From Struthio camelus (Eukaryota > Chordata > Aves > Struthioniformes > Struthionidae): 64,000 nucleotides of DNA. Location: positions 71,602,487 to 71,666,486 of the forward strand of contig NC_090942.1 in NCBI RefSeq assembly GCF_040807025.1, read 5' to 3'. This document shows positions 49,322 to 60,745 of the stretch, one piece after another. The notes beneath the pieces were generated by a model. It saw only the letters and a program-made list of their open reading frames with translations. It had not been told where the DNA came from and ran no database searches. Position 1 is the stretch's first letter; each line of letters begins with the position of its first letter. The position numbers and the translations under genes are program-made.

Positions 49322-50325
49322 CTGCACTGAAGATGCACCTTGATTTATTGGTGAGAGTGTAATTAGTGTGATAAGCTGGATGCTAATGTAGGCTGCTAGT
49401 TTAAGGAAAGATGTTTTTCATGATACAGTTTGTTTGGTTTTTTCTCCTGGAGAGATCAGATTAAGGTGGACTGCTACAAAAAAAAATAGCTCTTGCCCAT
49501 CCTTGTGCTGTACGAGGACCTTGATCAACAAATTACAGGATGTAGGGGCACGGTGGCCTCAGCTTTCTCCATGTGCCCCCCGTAATCACTGGGTACCACT
49601 GGAAACCCACCTTGCTCTTGCTTCTCAACCCCTTGCGGGCTTAGACCTGTTCCTTGACCTTCTAGAGGCTTGCCTGCGCGGTTTATTTTACATCCTGTGA
49701 ACAGCCATATGGCAGTCCGAGTTGTTTTCGAGACGTTTACTCTGCGCTGCCGGAGCTTGGAGGGGCCGGTACCCAGACGCGGGCTGTTCCTCCTGGCAGC
49801 GCTGTCGGGGGTGGTGGTGGTGGTAGGGCACAACCTGCCCGCGCACCCACGGCTGGGTCGGTTTTTGTCAGCGGAGACTTGTCCCCTTGGTTACTGGGGA
49901 TGGGGGCAGGAGAGAGGAGATTTAGAGAGGGAGGGGGATGCGTTTTGCCTTGCTTTTTCTGCCCGGAGAGAGGGGCTGCTGGTGCAGAAGGGAGAGCCGG
50001 GGCGGGACGCGCCGGGCAGAGGAGCGGAGCGAGGGGCGGCGGCTCCCCGCTGCCGGGCTCAGGGCTTCGCCGCCCTCCGCCGGGGACGGACAGACGACGG
50101 ACAGACGGACGGGGCTCGCTGGCCGCCCAGACCCCGCTCCCGGCGTGGGCGAGCAGCTCTGCCTCCCCTCTCCGCCCGGAGCTGCGCGATCGCCAAAACT
50201 CCCGGGAGAGCAGACACCCGCCGCCGCCGCCCCCTCCCCTCCTGCCACCGTCGCCGCCGCCTCTTCCTCCTCCTCCCCCTCCTCCCCGCCGCAAATCCCA
50301 AATAAAAGAGGCGGGGGGCGGCAGG

Positions 50326-50376
50326 ATGCGCTGCGCGGCGGGGAGGTCGGCGCTGCCGCCGCCGCCGGCCGTCTGA
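50326..50376 (+). other. Upstream open reading frame of 16 codons
   Basis: ATG at 50326 opens a 16-residue frame (MRCAAGRSALPPPPAV) that stops at 50374-50376, about 160 nt before the main start. If the 5'UTR includes it, it would be expected to lower translation of the main frame. The -3 base is A (favourable) and the +4 base is C. Whether it is transcribed depends on the unknown start site. Confidence 0.35.
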
Positions 50377-50515
50377 GCCTGCCGCGTTTCGCCATCGCCG
50401 GGCACGGCTCGGAGCCGAGCGACGGGCGGCACCGAGCGGAGGCGGGGGGCAGCGAGGAGAAACCCCACCGCCTGCACCGGCTGCCGTCCAGCCCGCCGCG
50501 GCCGGGGGCCGCCGT

Positions 50516-50536
50516 CCCCCCCCCCCCCCCCCCCCC
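50516..50536 (+). repeat. 21-C run directly before the start codon
   Basis: Twenty-one uninterrupted C end two bases before the ATG at 50538. In the 5'UTR such a run can bind poly(C)-binding proteins or fold as an i-motif in DNA. The run makes the -3 Kozak base a C, which is unfavourable. The length is uncertain for technical reasons. Confidence 0.85.
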
Positions 50537-50537
50537 G

Positions 50538-50609
50538 ATGCCCGGCCACGGGCGGCGGGGAGCGGCGGGCGCCCGCTCCTGCCTCCTCTGGCTCTTTGTG
50601 CTGCTGAAG
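50538..50609 (+). CDS. First coding exon (signal peptide) of a secreted or membrane protein
   Basis: ATG at 50538 opens a 24-codon segment: a basic N-region (His4, Arg6, Arg7, Arg13) followed by the hydrophobic core SCLLWLFVLL and Lys24. It ends exactly in phase 0 at AAG|GTAAGG (GT at 50610-50611), a strong donor. The frame continues upstream without a stop, with one other in-frame ATG at 49938, but only the 50538 start places a signal peptide at the N-terminus. The exon probably encodes most of the signal sequence, with the cleavage site in exon 2 outside the window. The gene is not identified: PTPRG, whose mammalian N-terminus has a similar short hydrophobic stretch ending '..FLK', is a weak suggestion; other type I receptors or secreted proteins fit equally. 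Confidence 0.65.
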
Positions 50610-50830
50610 GTAAGGGCTGGCGGCGCCCCGAGGGGAGGGGAAGGGAAGGGGACCCGGCGGGGGGGACCCCGCGCCCGCCTTTGTGCGCTGGAGGGGGAGC
50701 GGGCGGCGGCGGCGGGGAGGGGGCGCAGGGGCAGGGTGCCCCCCCTGCCCTCCGCCGGCTTTGTGCTGCCGGCGGCTGCTTTTCCTGCCTTTTTCCGCCC
50801 AGCGCGGAGCTGCAGAGGGACGAGGTGGTT

Positions 50831-50846
50831 CCCCCCCCCCCCCCCC
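50831..50846 (+). repeat. 16-C run in the island
   Basis: Uninterrupted C tract inside the first intron part of CpG island 2. Confidence 0.85.
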
Positions 50847-53800
50847 GGCACCTGCCGCCCGCCGGGACTCCCCCAGACCACCGCCCGCTCCTCCGGCGCT
50901 CGGTGTCTCGCCTGTCAGGCGTTGTTGTCCCGAGAGAGCCGTGATGAAAATGCAGCTAACAAAGAAGGGGACGGCGGGGATTGGGGGGGGGGAAGTCCTG
51001 TCTGTTTTGCCGCTGCGGAATTAACGTTACTTTCCGGTTAGTACCGTGCTGTGCTCGGGCTCAGCCTATCTTCTTTGACAGGTTAATTTTTCAAAGTTCT
51101 GCTTAATGCTGCAAGCTTGGTTTCCCGTAGCGGTTTTTGTCTTTATGCTTCTGATCGTTTAATGGCTCCTCGAGCATGTTTAATATGCCTCGTGTAACTT
51201 TTCTAAAATAAAAAGTATGTACCATCTAGGCCAATACCACTGTCTATAAAGATCATTCATTGCCCTAAAGTATAGTGTTCAGCGCTACTAAAACTTTGTC
51301 GTATGTTTGTCAGTCACTGTTAAAGAGAGCACCACGGATAAGCACCTGACCCTTCAGGTCTTATAAATGTAAACGTTTTGTGGCAATCAGCAAGACTCCC
51401 TGTGTGAATAGGAGTTTGCAGGATCATGTCCTAGAACGGCAGTGATGTCACTTCTAAAATTGACATTGCATTGACAGAACTATTTAAAGGGAAGCTTTCA
51501 TAGCATCCATTGCATATAGTAGTTAACTGTCAGCTGTCTCATTTTCATAACTGCTGAAACATACATTTATGCAAGATAAAATGTTAATATACAGACAAAA
51601 TTTTGTCTCATGGAATTTGATGAGTTGGGTTTTTGGGTTTTTTGTTTGCTTTTCATTTTTATAAAGGTAAGACTGTGGACGTTATGGCTCAGCAGAAAGC
51701 TGAAATATCTGCAGTTGATTTCAGTTCTGGCTTAGTCCCTGGTATAGTAAGTGCATACACAGTTTTAAGTAGATGTTTTAATCCCACAGTCCTAGAGTTA
51801 ATATTATTTCTGAATACAGGTTTCTTTCAAAAGTCATGATTTTTTTTGATGAGCATTACTGTGACAAAGACTACTGTGGTAAAACAAGAAAGGAAGTAGG
51901 TAGTTTTAATCTGTAGAATACTGTACTTGTGAAATAAATATCCAAAAATCTGGTTTGAAGGCAGCCAAGGCCTTAGTTTCTCATTCTGTTGGAAAGTAAC
52001 CACCACTTCTGAGCCAGAGAAAACTCAAACATATGTTTTGATCTGCCACTCAAGAAAACCCAGGCCTGGAATAACAAAGAAAGCTGAAGAAAAATAGTGA
52101 TGAGTATTAGAATTTTGTAGTAGAAGAGAAGGTAAAGCTATAGCTCAAGTCTCAGATGCATTTGTCACAGCATGTGCTGGATGGCAAGTCTACTGTCATT
52201 AGTTATCTTGTACGTGATCATTAGACAGTGTGATTAGTAGAGAACTGAGATATCAGAGGAAGCTCGAAGTAAAGATGCAGTTACAGAAAAGGAGGTGGGG
52301 AAGTAAGAACAGCGCTTGTTTCAGGTTGCTAGAATAAGTCCATTTTCAAGAGCCTGAAATTCACGGGATTTTCTTTAATGCCTACACAATAGTTTGCAGT
52401 GAAAATTGCTTGTATACAAGGCATTTCCCTAATTCTGTGCTGTTCAGGTATGCCAACTTGCTGAGGACAGACTACTACTGCTTCTTTAGAAATACTAAAG
52501 TTTTCCAGCCTCATGTTATTAAATTGATGTTTCACTTGGAAGTTAACCTTGTTGAGAAAACTGCTGCATGGAATAGATTCTGAAGAAGGGCAAAACTGGC
52601 GTCTGCATGCTTGCTGTTTCAGCACGAGCAGCCCAGATGTCTCTTGCTAAGCTGTAAGTGCTTGATGTAGCCTTGATGCCCATCTGGCAATCTGTAAAGC
52701 CATCAGCAGACTTTGCACAGTGATAAAACTGTTTAACATGCCTTCTCCTCTTTCTTTCTAGCTGTTGTATTTTGTGGTGTAGAGCAATAGTTCGAGCTTC
52801 TGACACTGGGGTTGCTAATATGGTCAGTGGCAAAGGGAAATCGAACAATGATGTTGCCCAGCGCGTCATGTGCCTCGCTACCGTTGGCTAGTGATATTTA
52901 GCTCCCTCATTCACAATGAGACATGAATGCTATTCTGTGTTCCAGGGCAGTACCAAATGTTTATTTGGAAATACAGCAATGCGAACTTGAACTTTTATCG
53001 TTCTTTTTCTTAGGTAGTTTTCTTATGTGATGGCTAGTTTACAAACCAGCAGAAGAAAAGCATTGTGTGTGATCAATATGGATTTACTGGACTTGGGAAA
53101 GGAGTGGGGTTGTGTCTTTCTTCGGAGAAAAGCTCCCAACCATTCTACTGTAGGAGTCTCTTACTGACTTAATATATTGCCTTTTGCAATGGTTCTGCTT
53201 TCTCTACTGTTTCAGTCTCTGGATGGCTGGAAGGCACAATCCTTAGCAGCTTGCTTTGTAATTGTCTCATTTTGGTGTGACAAAGGCATGGATAAGAGTG
53301 GCTGATCACATCTGAAAGGAAAAACTGTACTTTAGCTAGATGAATACAGGAAAAGACTAATGCTGTCACTGGTGCCGTATGGTCGTTGTGCAGCAGCAAG
53401 GTTCTCAAATGACGCAGGCTGTGACTGCTCTTAACTAAAAGCAGACATGCTCCCTGATCCAAGGGACCAATATTATCTTTACTGTTTTTCCCAGCTGCAG
53501 TCCAGAAACCTTTCTTTAGTCATGTCTACACTGAGCTTCAACTAGTTAAGTTCTGCCCTGGATTATATGGCTGACCTGTCAGATGTCATGTGCTGGCAGT
53601 AGCATCTGCACCTAGATAATTTTACTTTTCCCTGCTGCATTTTTTCTGTAGGACAAGGTAGAATTAGGTGACAGAAGCATCTTAAAAACGCCAGACCGTT
53701 GGTGTGGGACAGAATAATGCTGAGACAGATTTATTTCGCAATCTGCTACACCTCCAGAAAGTTCTGACCAACAGTGCCAATGGGAAAACAATGAGAAAAC

Positions 53801-53981
53801 TAGTTGTTTCAGCAGGTCCGTATATGCAGTGAATAGAAAGGATGACACTCTTCAGGAAGATTGTCTACAAATATTCTCCCTCCCCCCCTTTTTTTCCCCC
53901 CAAAAGGCAATTAAGATCTTTGTATAACAGTCCTATATGTGCTCATCAGGCTCTGGATATAAATCAGCAACACCTTCTGTT

Positions 53982-54019
53982 TTTTTTCTTTTTTCTTTTC
54001 TTTTTTCTTTTTATTTAAA
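53982..54019 (+). repeat. Polypyrimidine (T4-6C)n tract
   Basis: A 'ttttttttcttttttctttt' type run of about 38 nt with regular C interruptions. It is a simple repeat. Confidence 0.8.
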
Positions 54020-56085
54020 CTACCAAGGACAACTGTTATTTCTAATACTAGGGTAGATGTTGTCCACTCTTACATGGATATCAGTTCATGGAGTTTGGAT
54101 GCTGTAGTCAAGTCTAAATTCAGAGATTTAGGTACTGTAAGACTTTACTCAATGCAGCCTTATCCAAGAAAGGAAATATGTTCTATATGTGGAATTTTCA
54201 AGAATATCTACATCTAATCTGAAGCAAAAGTCATAACTGTCAGGGCACCCCCCCCTCCTTTTTTAAAATTTCTTTATTGTGGATAGCTAGCCTTAGCACA
54301 AAACTTCTACAAGTCATGTTCTCTCTCATTTCATTTTTTTCGTAGATTATTTCTAGACCTGGGTGACTTTAGAGGGCAAAGATAACGAAGCGGATGCTTG
54401 GTTGCCAACTCGCATTTGCTGAGGTACTGTAGGCGCTTGGGAAGCCCTCTGCCCACAGAATGAGTCTGCTATTGCTCTTTGGAAACTTCCTGATTTCATT
54501 GTGCTGGTAGTGGTCTGTCAAGGAAAGATCTTTAATCCCAGCAGGAGTTATAAGCCCCAGACTCAAGCTGCGGGAGGTCAATGAGGCAATTTCTAGGTTG
54601 TATCACCTCAGTGTGAGAAGACACATTGCAGGGTGATCCCTCGTTCACGTTAAGACAGGAATCACAATGAATAAAGACTTACTTGTGGTGATCCTGTGGC
54701 CGTTCTTTAAAGGGCTCACTGTCAATGTGCTGGCTGAACTTGTGAAGCCCAGTTAATCTCTGCATTTCTAATGTCATCATATTGAGCAGTCTAGTCAAAC
54801 CATGAAAGAATCTTGTAGAGCTTCAGAAAGAGTGTTAAACTGGAAAAAAAAAATCCTGTCTAAATACATCTTGAGACTCATTTTCCTGAATGGTCTGAGT
54901 TCTGGAGAAGGGAGTCCTTAGCACTTAGAAAAATGGGTCAGGACCATAAATGTTAAAAAATAAAGCTTTGAAAAATGGTCCTTTTTCTGAAAAAATTAAA
55001 AGGCTCTTAGTTAATGTTGTTTTTAAATTTTCTTTTATAATTATTTATTTTTTTCCACTGGAGAAGCATATAATATCTTTATCATCCTAAATGCTCTTAT
55101 CCTGTGGTAGATTAGTGATTACACTTTGATTACTCAGGTTTTAAATATTCCAGTCTTGCAGTAAAATGTAATTGGTTGCAATGTAAATAAAAAAAAAAAT
55201 AAATGTGGTAAATGTTAACATGTATTAAAATAAAACTCTGTAAAGAGTTTAGTACATGGGAGTCTACTTTTTTAGGATAACAAGCTGTCCCGTAAATATT
55301 GGAAGACTGAGGAAGAATTGGGCATTCATCTGGGAAAGCGAGCTCATGGCATTACATACATGGTGGTAAAAAGGAATTGTGGTGCCTCTGTTCCTGTCCT
55401 TTCTTCTATTCCCAAACATGGGTTAGTTATATGCTGGAGAAGTTTTTCAGGAGAAAATTTCCAGTAAAGTGGGATTCTGAGTGCAGGAGCATGGAATGGG
55501 AGTCAAGCAATTCAGGTGAATCTCAGATGAGATTGTAACCTAAAGTCAGTGAATTGCCACCAGTCTAGGCAAACCTCTGAGCTTCTTTTACTGGATCAAA
55601 GCCTTCATTCTCCTGAAGAGCTTTGCCACTGCACAACAAAAAATTAAGAGCATTAAGTGAGGCTAATTACTAATCTTGCACAAGTAGGTGCAATCCTGCA
55701 TACTGCATGCCTTCCTTTGAAGTATTCAGCAGTGTCACTATGGGAGACAGAACTTGGCTGGACATTTTGTCTTTGCCATTCGAGGCTCCTAAATTCCAGA
55801 AAGCATGATGATTTAGGGCAAAAAGACAATGAAGAGAATGGTTTGTTAAGTATGTTCTGCACACAGAAGCTATTCTAACTTTTCTGTTAAGCTTCCATCA
55901 ATGTATATTTGAAAAGAGAAAAATCTTTTTGAAAGAAATACAGCAATTCATTGTAGTTACTGCATGAGCAATATATAAAAGATGAATAGAGAACGGGATA
56001 TACTTGAAACAGAAAGGTTACCTTGTTTTTCGTAGCACTGCGTTAGATCTTGAATTAATACAGCCAGTGAAGGGAGCAAATCATA

Positions 56086-56249
56086 AAGAAGTGTGCTATC
56101 TTTATGGTAAGCTGAATGCGATGTGCAGTGTTTCATTTCTGGAACTCCTTCATTCTTATGCTGGGAAATTACAGGGCCTTTTAAGTGAAGGAGTTCCAGA
56201 AATAAAATATGCATCACGTTTGGCTCGCCATAAAGATAGCACATTTTAC
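56086..56249. mobile_element. 164-bp palindromic element, MITE-like
   Basis: Left arm 56089-56153 and right arm 56184-56246 are inverted copies around a loop of about 30 nt. 'tgtgctatctttatgg' and 'atttctggaactccttca' are identical in both arms. Between them the arms differ mainly by transitions at positions that can be read as CpG in the ancestor and TpG or CpA in one arm, plus a 3-nt indel. This suggests an originally near-perfect palindrome that decayed by methyl-cytosine deamination. A TA dinucleotide flanks both ends (56084-56085 and 56250-56251), compatible with but not proof of a Tc1/mariner-type target duplication. No transposase is present. If transcribed it would fold into a long hairpin. 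Confidence 0.7.
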
Positions 56250-58940
56250 TAGAGCAAAAGTAGTATGTGCTGTGCTCAAATTACTGTGGTTATTTCTGTA
56301 TTTTCTATTCAGTTAGATGCATGTATTTAGAGTAGAAATGCTTTACAGTAAGCATGAGTGATGGGAAGGTTAGTGACACAGCCGATAATAACAGGAAAGA
56401 GAACAAGTAGGAGATGTGTTGTTAAAGGAATTAATACGCTCAGCTTTCAGCATGCTGATCTTGAGGTGATGACATGCAGATGAGAAAAAAATATGTGGGA
56501 TGGGTGCTGTGACTAGGTAGAAAATGTAGTGTAGAGGGATGGAAAGGTCAGGGTGGGACATTTAAACGGGAATTGAGCGCTTGAGAGCAACTGAATGGAG
56601 TTTCAGTAGCAGAAAGGGTGGAAGTCTAGGCTTGGGGCGGGAGATGGGGAAAAGGGAGGTGGGGATGCGTGGCGGGGGCAATTCAGCTGTGCTATAACAC
56701 AGTGTGGGAGAGCAAAGGAAAGCAAAGTGCAGAGCTAGGCAGGGAGCAGTTGCAGTAATGAAGGACAAAGGCAGTGGAAGGCAACAACTCTGTGCTAGTT
56801 TAGGCAGAAGTTGACAGCTCTGTGCTATTTTATGTCGAATAGAGATTTAACACACAGTGTAGCTATTTGATAGCTGTGAAACTGTTGGAGGAAATAAATA
56901 AATAAATACTCTCCCCCTTTAAATACTTTTGGAAAAACAGGTAACATTGCCTGTTAGTCTAACAGCTGTGACTTTAAAGCGATCGGGCCTCAGTGCTCTT
57001 TAGGAGGTTGAGATATGGATCTTCCAGTAGTATGAGGAGGATTTGAACAACTGTAGCTGTTCTGTGCGCTATAAAACTGCAGGTCCCTGATTTAGTTATG
57101 TTGACTTCTGATGATATGATATGAAGGAAAAGCCTTCGGAATAAAAGAGGTGGATCCTGGTTGCTGAATCGTCAGTCAGATCAGGACCTCCTTGAATTTC
57201 AAGAGTTTTCAGTCATTTCCTTCTGGGCTAGACACATCTCCAGGATCAACCCAGAAGTGGCTGCTCTTCAAGGCTGAGTGCAGGCCCCCGAGCAGACAAC
57301 GGATTGTCCCACTTATCTCCTTACTGGTATGCAACCTGCTGTTTGGGACCTATATGTTACCCACATAACAGCTATTCAGGATCATTTCATATGGAAGTCA
57401 TCTCAGTATGGAAAACCTTGTTATCATGTCAAACCAGGAGAAAGGGTCCATTTCCCATTCCATTTGCAAACAGTGAAGAAATTTTAAACTCAAGTAAGAA
57501 AAAAACCGCTGAAAGTAAAAGCTCTTTTAAAATGTATTGGGGAAGGATAGTAGAGAGAATTATTGGGAAAAAATCCACAGAAAGATTGCTAATTAGTATT
57601 TTCCAAAAGAACTGAAAAGGCAGACTTAAGAAAAATGAACATTTGCTAACAGCATTGAAATTAACTTACTTATTATTTGCTTAGCCCTCCTGTGCCTAGC
57701 TTTGTTCTGTATGGAAAATATCTACAGACTCTGCCTGAAGTCTGAAAGATAGACACATCAAAATAAGGATGCTCTACATAACCTAGACATGATTATCATA
57801 TATGCCGGTTGCTAGTATTCTCCGAGAGGTGGTATACCTTCTAAACAGAAATAAGTCGCAATTGCTTCCCCTAGAAGCTGAGAAGAGAGGGTTTTTTTTG
57901 TTGTTGTTGGTTTCTTTCGTTTTTATTCAGTATTGATTTCTACAGGATGTTGCTCATCAGAACTTCTGGACATTTACATCAGTTTAAAACATTAAAAAAT
58001 AATTAATAATCAATATGACTTTAATCCCTTCAAAGAGAACCCATTAACCCACAACAAATGCTCTAGCTCACAATAGTTTCATGAAGAAAACTGGAAGTAG
58101 GGCAAAAGATGAGAGAGAAGCATCACTCAGATTTTTTTTTTTATGAAAACTTTTATTTAAAACAGAGAACATAGCTAATATTTTATTGCAGCCTGCTTAC
58201 TGTAAATAGAGAAAGAAAATTATTAAAAGACAAATCTCCTAACTTGGCTGCTTCTGCCTAATCTTCTGCTGATGTTAGTGTCTGCTTCTGAGGAAAAGAT
58301 TATGATGTCACAAAATCAATATCAGAGGATTCTATATTGTAATCCCTTTTCATGGAAGTCCATTAAATCAATGCTTCTCTTTCTGTGAGTAATGGCTGTA
58401 GATTCAAGCTCTCTAACTTTGCTGTATGAAGGAATAAGAGCAGATGGGGCAACATTTTACATAATTAACTAGTAGTTATTAACTACAACAAGAAAAATTA
58501 TGACATTTTCTGAAAGATAAATGGATACCTAGTGAATGGTTAAGTGTATTTCAAAATGATCATTGATATAAAATTTCTTTCTAATGGGTCAAAATCCCTT
58601 CCTAGTGGGTGAATAGCTAATATATTAAGCCAAAAATTCTTCTTTTAAAAATATTTTTTTAGGAAACTGAGTCAAGGCTCCCTAGGCTCAGAAGCCACAT
58701 AAGGGTTCCTCAGCAGCACTGTTGGAAAGTGTGAAAACTACAGAACAGTGGCAGCTAATTTCATGGACCATATAGTGTCACCAACGTTTCAGAGAAATGG
58801 AGACGCTCCATGAATATGAAGAGTAACGTTATGATTTTGCACAGAGCTTATATGCAACACTGACCTCTCTTAGCTGGGACCAGAGCTGGCAGATTACCTC
58901 TTATGAGGCTGAGAGCTGTAAGAGTCTACTGTGCCCCTGG

Positions 58941-59012
58941 GAACAGATCCAGAGTCCAAATGAAGTCAATAAAAGTCTTTAAGTTGCCTGAAATGGGCTT
59001 GGGATCAAGCCA
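58941..59012. repeat. Old palindromic amniote repeat, fragment
   Basis: 'cagatccagagtccaaatga' with 'agtcaataaaagtcttt' and the inverted partner 'tgaaatgggcttgggatca' match the sauropsid repeat of the form 'gatccaaagcccattgaagt' and its complement 'cttcaatgggctttggatca'. Both arms of the palindrome are still recognisable. Confidence 0.55.
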
Positions 59013-60567
59013 TAGCGGGAAGATCTGTGATCTTTGCTGGTTGATATTGTGAAGTTTAAAGTGAGCACAGTGCTAACCATGAAGTCCAAGTGACCTTGGA
59101 CTTGTTGCAATGTCAGTAGTGCTAACTGGATGCCATGAGATAGTTTTGGTTTTCAGAATCTGAAAATCAGATAGCTTAACCCCCTCCCCCCTCAAGATCA
59201 GATAAATCTTGAGCAGTCATGTTTTTTAGGGAGTAGCTATATTGGCAGGGGTTGTTATATTGTAACCAGGTTGCTGGAGCCAGTAAAAGAGGAGCACACT
59301 TGAATACTTCTATTCTTAAAAGAGGAAATTTAAGGTATGTAACTAGCACTGGACAAAAATAAGTTGGTTTTTTTTTTTTTTTCAGGCTGACTCATCAGCC
59401 TCTCTCTTCTTTATGGCCTCAGTGGAAGGACTACAGTAGTTGTAGATGATATCATTCATACTCATTTTAAATATTATGAAGTTAGGAGATAAAATGGAAA
59501 AGAAACAAAGGCATTTTGGAAAATGCCAGAGATGTCAAGGTTTCATCTGTCCCAGTAGCGTACACATTTACTTCTGCATCTGTTTTCTTTGTATACGTTC
59601 AGTAAAGACTTGGCCTGTTTGTGGGCTGGACTTCAGTAATGATACCTTGCAGTAGTTGTATAGGATTAAGTGTCAATTGTCATTACATACCATAGGGGAA
59701 ACTGGCCTACTGATCAAGATTCTTCTATTCTTATCAGAATGATTGTTTCTTTGATTATCTGGAGGTAGGGAATTACTACACTTATGAGTACTGATTATGT
59801 GATTAGAATATAGGAAAGCTAATGGATACCTGAATTGGCTTTATTTGTACCTGGACCGCTCAATCTTGCTATTGAAATGTTTAGAATAGTGTGATCTGTT
59901 TTCCTAAGCTGGAGGTTTACCGTCTCTGCGTTTGTGTTATTCGGCAGTCTGTGCCGTTCCGTATGGTGTACAGGTCTCACCTGGCGCTTAACAGGAAAGG
60001 GTTTAATTAACTCATGCTCAGCCCCCGTGCTACAACTTTCTGTGCTGAGAGCCTCTTGGCGACGTAGCACAACTACACTTGCAGCAAGCTGCCTTGTCTG
60101 GAGCAAGGGGAGCCAAGGGCTGCTCTTATGACTGACTGTAGGTGCAGGGATAAGGCTGCAAGTCAAAAGCAGGGTATGAGTCTCTTCAAAAATGGTAAGC
60201 TGCAAATCACAGTTATTTTAGGCTTTCATCCTGATTTTCAGCACATTACAAGCTGGATGTGGTCTGGTTGATACCACTGGACAGCTCTATGTTTTGCTTC
60301 CCTCCTCTTGAGCCATCATTGGTTCTGTCTCGTTTCTGACTGGTTTCTAAGCTGGCAGTCGTCCTGCTGTTGCTATTTCTACTATGAGTAGGAGAGGGCA
60401 TGCACACATGCTGCCTAACCGCTGCACGCGGGCACAGCAGGGAGCAAAGGATGTTGGTGGGCCAGGAGAGAAAACAGACAGGTCAAAGTTGCCCCCAGGT
60501 TGTCAGCAAATGCTGTTGTATAGTGAGGGAACCCCATGCATCGGGGAACATGATGCTGTTTAGAGAC

Positions 60568-60745
60568 AGAGAATAATTTTGGCTGGAAGGAGCCTGTGGA
60601 GCCTCTGGTCCGAGCCCCTGTTCAAAGCAGTGGCAGGTAGGTCAGGTTGCTCAGGGCTGCGTACAGCTGAGTTCTGAACATCTCTGATGTGGAGATTTGA
60701 CAGCCTCTCTAGGCAACCTTTTAGGACCCTGAATGAAAGGAAAGA
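60568..60745 (-). mobile_element. CR1 LINE 3' fragment, antisense
   Basis: On the plus strand 'gaataattttggctggaagg' corresponds to 'gaatggtttgggttggaagg', the start of an inverted CR1 tail. It is followed by 'cctctggtccgagcccctgt', 'caggtaggtcaggttgctca' (CR1 'ccactagaccaggttgctca') and 'ctctaggcaaccttttagga' (CR1 'ctctgggcaacctgttccag'). Divergence is considerable, so this is an old copy. It is unrelated in position to the chimera at 15 kb. Confidence 0.8.

Larger units (their letters stand above)
39046..49690. other. Gene-poor intergenic DNA upstream of CpG island 2
   Basis: No gene is supported. The longest open frame outside GC-rich DNA (146 codons, plus strand 43823-44263) reads as random protein without splice or start context. 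Short tetranucleotide runs (AAAG, about 45317-45332; TTCC, about 47259-47273), a 12-C/7-T run at 47946-47964, a hairpin at 45992-46020 and a 20-bp palindrome at 49302-49321 are the visible structures. The stretch 43680-43810, dense in homeodomain- and POU-like words, may be a conserved element. Confidence 0.45.
49700..51050. promoter_or_regulatory. CpG island 2 (promoter and first exon)
   Basis: GC and CpG content rise steeply near 49,730 and fall near 51,050. Many GC boxes are present. A pyrimidine-rich CCN-triplet tract (about 50218-50290) and an isolated A/T word, 'aaataaaaga' (50301-50310), lie upstream of the start codon. The latter is a possible weak TATA-like element that would put a start site near 50330. 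The signal-peptide exon begins at 50538. Overlapping open frames of 270-367 codons in the island are GC artefacts, apart from the short segment used by the real exon. Orientation is plus, inferred from the exon and donor. Confidence 0.8.

Noticed and set aside
49737-51041. Frames of 165-367 codons on both strands in CpG island 2
   Set aside because: They are GC artefacts. Only the 24-codon segment from 50538 has a signal peptide and a splice donor in the right place.
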